From Candidatus Njordarchaeota archaeon (GTDB lineage: Archaea; Asgardarchaeota; Njordarchaeia; Njordarchaeales; Njordarchaeaceae), in NCBI GenBank assembly GCA_029856625.1, contig JAHKLG010000042.1, positions 1 to 9,207 of the forward strand: a stretch of 9,207 bases of DNA, written 5' to 3'. A program made the position numbers and the translations under genes. A model generated the notes under the pieces. It searched no databases. It saw only the letters and a list, made by a program, of their open reading frames with translations, and was not told the origin of the DNA. Positions 6,503-9,207 of this stretch are shown piece after piece (the stretch's first letter is position 1; each line of letters begins with the position of its first letter).

Positions 6503-6997
6503 CTATTCCTTGATTTCTGCATCATTTGTCTCTAATGCCAGATTGTATTCATAGCTATGTTTTTTCAACTCCTTTAAGATGTATGGATTCCTTTTGATGA
6601 GGGAGTTCACGAGAGATAAATAACGCGCCACTCTAATAGCTTCCGGAGTTATCTCTACTAATTCTTTTCCATCAAGAACAACAAAGTGTTTTCTAACTAC
6701 TTTCTCTCCTAATATATAAGCAGCCTCATTTACTGCTGCTTGAAGGATAAAGCAGTGCGGAGAACCATCTATTGTCACCACAGTCAAGCTACGAGGTTTT
6801 GAGGATCTTATTATTGAGGCTATCTTGCCGTAACTCTCGGGATTTTCTTGTTCTGGACAGTATTCCAGAACTACCTTCCCCTTAGTAATTTTTCCGTAAA
6901 GTTCTGGATTGACATGTTTCAAACATTTACTAACAATAATGATATCAGCGTTCTTGAGAATAGGAGCCTTCACCCAAAGAGCTAATAACTCAGGCAT
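6503..6997 (-). CDS. Unknown cysteine-containing protein, translationally coupled to thiC
   Basis: 164 aa, no family confidently recognised. It appears alpha/beta: strand ADIIIVSKCLKH (17-28), strand KVVLEYCPE (41-49), helix YGKIASIIRSS (56-66), strand SLTVVTIDGSPHCF (70-83), then helix ILQAAVNEAAYIL (84-96), a strand with FVVLDGKELVEI, and C-terminal helices. Cysteines C25, C47 and C82 (with H81) each end a predicted strand, the kind of placement seen in metal or Fe-S binding Rossmann-like proteins; the layout recalls hydrogenase/Fe-S-associated proteins with a strand-CPE pattern, but I cannot confirm that. ATG 6997 overlaps the thiC stop (ATGCCTGA, 8 nt), with AGGGGA about 7 nt upstream, so translation is coupled to thiC. 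A role as a ThiC accessory, for cluster or electron supply, is inferred from context only. Confidence 0.82.
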   Translation of the reverse strand: MPELLALWVKAPILKNADIIIVSKCLKHVNPELYGKITKGKVVLEYCPEQENPESYGKIASIIRSSKPRSLTVVTIDGSPHCFILQAAVNEAAYILGEKVVRKHFVVLDGKELVEITPEAIRVARYLSLVNSLIKRNPYILKELKKHSYEYNLALETNDAEIKE

Positions 6998-8291
6998 TAT
7001 CTTTCCCCTTCACATATCTTTCTAATAGGAGATAAACGCATAGATCACCGCACATAGTACAAGCTGAAGTACGAACACCAAATTGATCTCTGATTCTCCG
7101 AGCTCTTTCTTTATCGGGAACAAGACGAAGCATTGTTTCCCAATCAAGCTTAGCCCTAGCAATCGACATTTCGAGATCCTTCTTTTTTGCTCTTTCTCCG
7201 AGCTTAACGATATCTCCTGCATGAGCAGCGATCTTAGCAGCTATTAAACCGTCCTTCACCTGTTCTTCATTAGGCAACGATAAATGCTCAGCAGGAGTTA
7301 AATAGCATATTAAATCCGCACCCTCAGCTGCCGCTATGGCTGCTCCGATTGCGGAAGATATATGGTCGTATCCAGCAGCGATATCAGTGACTAATGGGCC
7401 AAGGACATAATAAGGTGCTCCATAACAGAGAGATTTTTCAAGTCTTATATTGGCGGCGATCTCGTTAAGAGGCACATGTCCAGGTCCTTCAACCATGACT
7501 TGTACTCCGTACTGCCAGGCCCGTTTTACTAATCGGGAAACCACAAGCATTTCTGCTAATTGGAAATAATCATGCGAATCAGCTATAGCTCCAGGTCTCA
7601 AAGCATCTCCTAAACTAATTACAGCATCGTATTCTTTGAACATTTCGAGTAGATAATCATAGTTCTTGTATAATGGATTTTCCTGTTGATTATAAATCAT
7701 CCAAGCAGCCAATATCGTTCCACCACGGCTCACAATACCAGCCACCCTAGGTATTTTCTTAAGCTTCTCCGCGTGTTCTCGCAGAATACCAGCATGAATC
7801 GTCATGAAATCAACGCCATCTTTTAAATGCTTCTCAATGGTTCTAAATATATCGTCTTCTGTCATATGGATGCCAGCCTTACGCTTTTTTGCAGTATCTA
7901 TGAATGCTTGATAAATGGGAACGGTTCCAAATGGAACGGGTGATACTTCCATTAATTTTCTCCTAATAAGATCTAGGTCTCCCCCAGTACTTAGATCCAT
8001 GATGGTATCTGTACCATATTTTATAGCTACTCTCGCCTTACGAATCTCCATATCTAAGTCAACAACGAGAGTTGAGGTACCTATATTGACATTAACCTTT
8101 GTTGATAGCCCATAACCAACACCAACAATTTTAACATCCTGATGATCACGCCGTCTTAAGTTTCTAGGGATGATAATTTTCCCCTCCGCAACTCTACGCC
8201 TAATTATATTCACAGGAATGTCCTCAAGCTTCGCTATAAATTCCATTTCCTCCGTAACTCTACCTGCCCGAGCTTCTTCCATCACTGTCAT
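6990..8291 (-). CDS. thiC: Phosphomethylpyrimidine synthase ThiC
   Basis: ThiC is an unusual radical-SAM enzyme that rearranges 5-aminoimidazole ribotide to HMP phosphate, the pyrimidine of thiamine. Seen here: MTVMEEARAG and VAEGKIIIPRN at the N-terminus, SRGG (188-191), SLGDALRPGAIADS (226-239), GPGHVP with H272, TPAEHLSLP with H336, and C-terminal C411, C414, C418. H272 and H336 are 64 residues apart, matching the two metal-ligand histidines as I recall them from the Caulobacter enzyme. The cysteine motif is C-x2-C-x3-C, one residue shorter than the C-x2-C-x4-C of long bacterial ThiC. At 433 aa it is the short, archaeal/anaerobe form without the long bacterial N-terminal domain. ATG 8291 is preferred (GGGGTG about 7 nt upstream; family N-terminus) over the in-frame GTG 8306. 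The TATA-like box is at 8340-8347. Confidence 0.97.
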   Translation of the reverse strand: MTVMEEARAGRVTEEMEFIAKLEDIPVNIIRRRVAEGKIIIPRNLRRRDHQDVKIVGVGYGLSTKVNVNIGTSTLVVDLDMEIRKARVAIKYGTDTIMDLSTGGDLDLIRRKLMEVSPVPFGTVPIYQAFIDTAKKRKAGIHMTEDDIFRTIEKHLKDGVDFMTIHAGILREHAEKLKKIPRVAGIVSRGGTILAAWMIYNQQENPLYKNYDYLLEMFKEYDAVISLGDALRPGAIADSHDYFQLAEMLVVSRLVKRAWQYGVQVMVEGPGHVPLNEIAANIRLEKSLCYGAPYYVLGPLVTDIAAGYDHISSAIGAAIAAAEGADLICYLTPAEHLSLPNEEQVKDGLIAAKIAAHAGDIVKLGERAKKKDLEMSIARAKLDWETMLRLVPDKERARRIRDQFGVRTSACTMCGDLCVYLLLERYVKGKDNA

Positions 8292-8339
8292 TAAATAACA
8301 CCCCACATTATGTAAGACCAGAATCTCTTCCTTAAAGTA

Positions 8340-8347
8340 TTTTTAAA
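8340..8347 (-). promoter_or_regulatory. TATA box of thiC
   Basis: The minus strand reads GCAAAGTTTAAAAATAC, a good BRE followed by TATA. The start would be near 8318, giving a leader of about 27 nt with a GGGGTG site before ATG 8291. The leader is too short for a TPP riboswitch, so any thiamine control must act elsewhere. Confidence 0.6.
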
Positions 8348-8381
8348 CTTTGCAAATGTTTCATTATATACGGCTTGAATA

Positions 8382-8396
8382 TATAACCACGTTATA
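8382..8396. repeat. Inverted repeat TATAAC-CAC-GTTATA
   Basis: Perfect 6-bp arms (8382-8387, 8391-8396) around CAC. It lies about 35-55 bp upstream of the thiC TATA box and 14-28 bp upstream of the TATA-like box at 8410-8417 on the other strand, so it could be a regulator site between two divergent transcripts. The arms are AT-rich. Confidence 0.35.
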
Positions 8397-8409
8397 AGCA
8401 GAATAAAGG

Positions 8410-8417
8410 TTAAAAAG
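8410..8417 (+). promoter_or_regulatory. Candidate TATA box for the GC-rich small transcript
   Basis: AAAGGTTAAAAAG resembles BRE plus TATA. The centre near 8413-8414 predicts a start at about 8437-8440, where the GC-rich island begins. Confidence 0.4.
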
Positions 8418-8436
8418 AATCTATAGGAAGTTAATA

Positions 8437-8529
8437 CTCATGCCTCAAGCCGAGCCCGGCAATCTGCGGGAGATGAGCTAATGCTGGATTCTGGGTTATA
8501 ACTATCGAGATAAATGTAATAATTTTTTT
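8437..8529 (+). ncRNA. Candidate small RNA: GC-rich island with its own promoter-like and terminator-like ends
   Basis: Bases 8441-8480 are 25/40 G+C, well above the surrounding AT-rich sequence. CTCAT (8437-8441) pairs with ATGAG (8473-8477), enclosing two short hairpins, CTC/GAG (8444-8446, 8452-8454) and CCCG/CGGG (8455-8458, 8467-8470). GCCG/CGGC (8449-8452, 8457-8460) is an alternative pairing. A run of seven Ts ends it. No family (C/D box, H/ACA, tRNA, known riboswitch) fits. It could instead be a 13-codon leaderless ORF from ATG 8440 (MPQAEPGNLREMS), or a chance GC island. Confidence 0.35.
8523..8529 (+). terminator. T7 run, candidate archaeal oligo-T terminator
   Basis: Seven consecutive Ts on the plus strand about 45 bp after the GC-rich structured segment, long enough for archaeal intrinsic termination. 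It would separate a small transcript from the downstream DsrE-like gene. Confidence 0.4.
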
Positions 8530-8553
8530 AACTAGATTGAATTCACGTGGTCT

Positions 8554-8587
8554 TCTTATCATTTATTAGATCTTATCATTTATTAGA
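8554..8587. repeat. Two perfect tandem copies of a 17-bp unit
   Basis: TCTTATCATTTATTAGA occurs at 8554-8570 and again, without a gap, at 8571-8587. The identity suggests recent duplication. Each copy is AT-rich with no clear internal symmetry; the junction creates an AGATCT palindrome. It could be a doubled protein-binding site upstream of the DsrE-like gene or a slippage product. Confidence 0.9.
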
Positions 8588-8677
8588 CTAAATTTAGGTA
8601 CTTAGATAATAGTGCAGGGTTTTTTCGATTTGAGATGTATTACGATCCTTAATACTGGTTCTGGTGTCTCCAAAAGC

Positions 8678-8685
8678 TTTAAATA
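8678..8685 (+). promoter_or_regulatory. TATA box of the DsrE-like gene
   Basis: CAAAAGCTTTAAATACG is a good BRE/TATA match. The start would be near 8708, leaving a leader of about 55 nt to ATG 8763, with AGGTGTGAT (8752-8760) as ribosome site. Confidence 0.65.
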
Positions 8686-8762
8686 CGCCACAAGATATTA
8701 CACATCTAGAGAATCCCAATTCTTACTTGTGTTAAGGTATAATGATTTTCTAGGTGTGATAT

Positions 8763-9173
8763 ATGCCTGGAAGAATGGTCATAATTGTTAATAACGGAAC
8801 GCCTGACAGATTGCTCGGAATGGCTGTTCTTGTAAGTGGTGCTGTTGCTTTAGATATGGAGGTAGATATATACTTAATGCTTTGGGGGGTCTACGCTTTT
8901 AGAAAAGATGTTGTCGAGAAAAATAAAGAGCTAATAGAGCACAAAGAGCTCGCTTCTCAAGTTGAAGAGGGCTTAAAGAGAGCTGGTCTAAAACCATGGT
9001 ATGAGATGTTAAAGGAGCTTAAAGAAATGGGTACTGTAAGAATTCATGCATGCGGAGCCGCTGCTAAGGCTTGGAATGCAACATTAGACGACCTGATACT
9101 TGTAGATGATATGTGTGGAGCTACTGAGATGGTTGATGCCGCAAGGCAGGCTGATGTAGCGCTTTTCATATAG
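8763..9173 (+). CDS. DsrE/DsrF/DrsH-family sulfur-carrier-like protein
   Basis: 136 aa, about usual for the family. It starts with a strand and loop (MVIIVNNGTPDRL, 5-17), a helix (LLGMAVLVSGAVALDM, 17-32), then VDIYLMLWGVYAF (34-46), as in DsrE2/DrsE-type proteins. The strand TVRIHACGAAAKAW carries C97 and the strand LILVDDMCGATEMVDAA carries C118; family members carry sulfur as persulfide on a conserved cysteine, and C97 and C118 are the only candidates here. It ends in a strand (ADVALFI). There is no signal peptide; the hydrophobic segments are fold core, so it is probably cytoplasmic. AGGTG lies 6 nt before ATG. The next gene starts 11 bp after its stop and begins like TusA, so the two likely form a sulfur-relay operon. 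The donor and acceptor (heterodisulfide reductase-like, tRNA thiolation, thiazole or other) cannot be told from this window. Confidence 0.85.
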   Translation: MPGRMVIIVNNGTPDRLLGMAVLVSGAVALDMEVDIYLMLWGVYAFRKDVVEKNKELIEHKELASQVEEGLKRAGLKPWYEMLKELKEMGTVRIHACGAAAKAWNATLDDLILVDDMCGATEMVDAARQADVALFI

Positions 9174-9183
9174 GGGGATAAAG

Positions 9184-9207
9184 ATGCCTGAGGAAATTGA
9201 TCTAAGG
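9184..9207 (+). CDS. Start of the next gene, probably TusA-like sulfurtransferase (truncated by the window)
   Basis: Only eight codons are present: MPEEIDLR. GGGGGA (9173-9178) precedes the ATG at about 5 nt. A short, charged lead-in to DLR matches the N-terminus of TusA/SirA-like proteins, which continue as DLRG.xCP, and dsrE-like genes are often followed by tusA. Eight residues cannot prove it. Confidence 0.5.

Larger units (their letters stand above)
8292..8762. other. Gene-free interval between thiC and the DsrE-like gene
   Basis: 471 bp with no convincing long ORF. From left to right it holds the thiC leader and minus-strand promoter (8340-8347), an inverted repeat (8382-8396), a plus-strand TATA-like box (8410-8417), a GC-rich candidate small RNA ending at a T7 run (8437-8529), a 17-bp tandem duplication (8554-8587) and the promoter of the DsrE-like gene (8678-8685). 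About 8588-8670 is AT-rich with nothing I can name. Confidence 0.8.

Noticed and set aside
7022..7222. 66-codon minus-strand frame overlapping the 3' part of thiC
   Set aside because: Out-of-frame shadow of the conserved ThiC C-terminus, which reads through intact; not evidence of a frameshift.
8289..8306. GTG 8306 as the thiC start
   Set aside because: It would put the GGGGTG ribosome site inside the gene and add MGCYL before the typical MTxMEEAR start.
8292..8340. TPP riboswitch in the thiC leader
   Set aside because: The inferred leader is about 27 nt and contains no CUGAGA-type THI element; the GC-rich island further upstream does not match the TPP aptamer on either strand.
8441..8500. 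tRNA gene or tRNA fragment (attachment-site remnant) in the GC-rich island
   Set aside because: No GTTCRA T-arm and no 7-bp acceptor pairing on either strand.
8437..8529. C/D box guide RNA
   Set aside because: GAGATGA matches the C box at six of seven positions, but no CTGA D box occurs at the right spacing.
8554..8587. CRISPR array or start of one
   Set aside because: The two copies are directly adjacent with no spacer, and only two exist.

Overview
The window looks like a chromosomal segment of a thermophilic, probably anaerobic archaeon. Gene starts are preceded by archaeal TATA/BRE-type elements (for example 4870-4875, 8678-8685 and the minus-strand copy at 8340-8347), GTG and TTG starts are common, and arginine is mostly AGA/AGG. 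The gene content fits as well: a stand-alone alpha subunit of ADP-forming acetyl-CoA synthetase, a short ThiC, a Roadblock/LC7 protein and a DsrE-like protein beside a probable TusA. I cannot name the lineage from sequence alone. No mobile element, CRISPR array, tRNA or rRNA was recognised.

Layout. Positions 1-473 (minus) hold the 5' part of an unrecognised gene running off the left edge. It diverges from a 579-aa all-helical repeat-like protein (675-2414, plus). That gene converges, with only 13 bp between stops, on the ADP-forming acyl-CoA synthetase alpha subunit (2428-3984, minus), which diverges from a SAM-dependent methyltransferase (about 4074-4799, plus). Next is a two-gene plus-strand unit: an unknown 184-aa protein (4953-5507) and a 308-aa protein combining a winged-helix-like N-terminus, a coiled coil and a C-terminal Roadblock/LC7 domain (5539-6465). 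It converges on a minus-strand pair, thiC (6990-8291) followed with an 8-nt overlap by a 164-aa cysteine-containing protein of unknown function (6503-6997). A 471-bp gene-free interval follows, then a DsrE-family protein (8763-9173) and the first codons of a probable TusA-like protein at the right edge.

How they may work together. ThiC makes the pyrimidine half of thiamine and needs a [4Fe-4S] cluster; the overlapping downstream gene is translationally coupled and could be an accessory, though this is inference. The dsrE/tusA-like pair suggests a sulfur-relay module. ACD alpha would give ATP from acyl-CoA thioesters, but its beta subunit is not here. The Roadblock operon suggests a regulatory or scaffold complex with an unknown partner.

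Most worth a second look: (i) the thiC-to-dsrE interval, which contains a GC-rich island (25 of 40 bases G/C at 8441-8480) placed about 26 bp after a TATA-like box and ended by seven Ts, a candidate small RNA, plus a perfect 17-bp tandem duplication and a TATAAC/GTTATA inverted repeat; (ii) the 184-aa/Roadblock operon, which has two stacked TATA boxes and a 19-codon upstream ORF; (iii) the thiC-coupled unknown protein.
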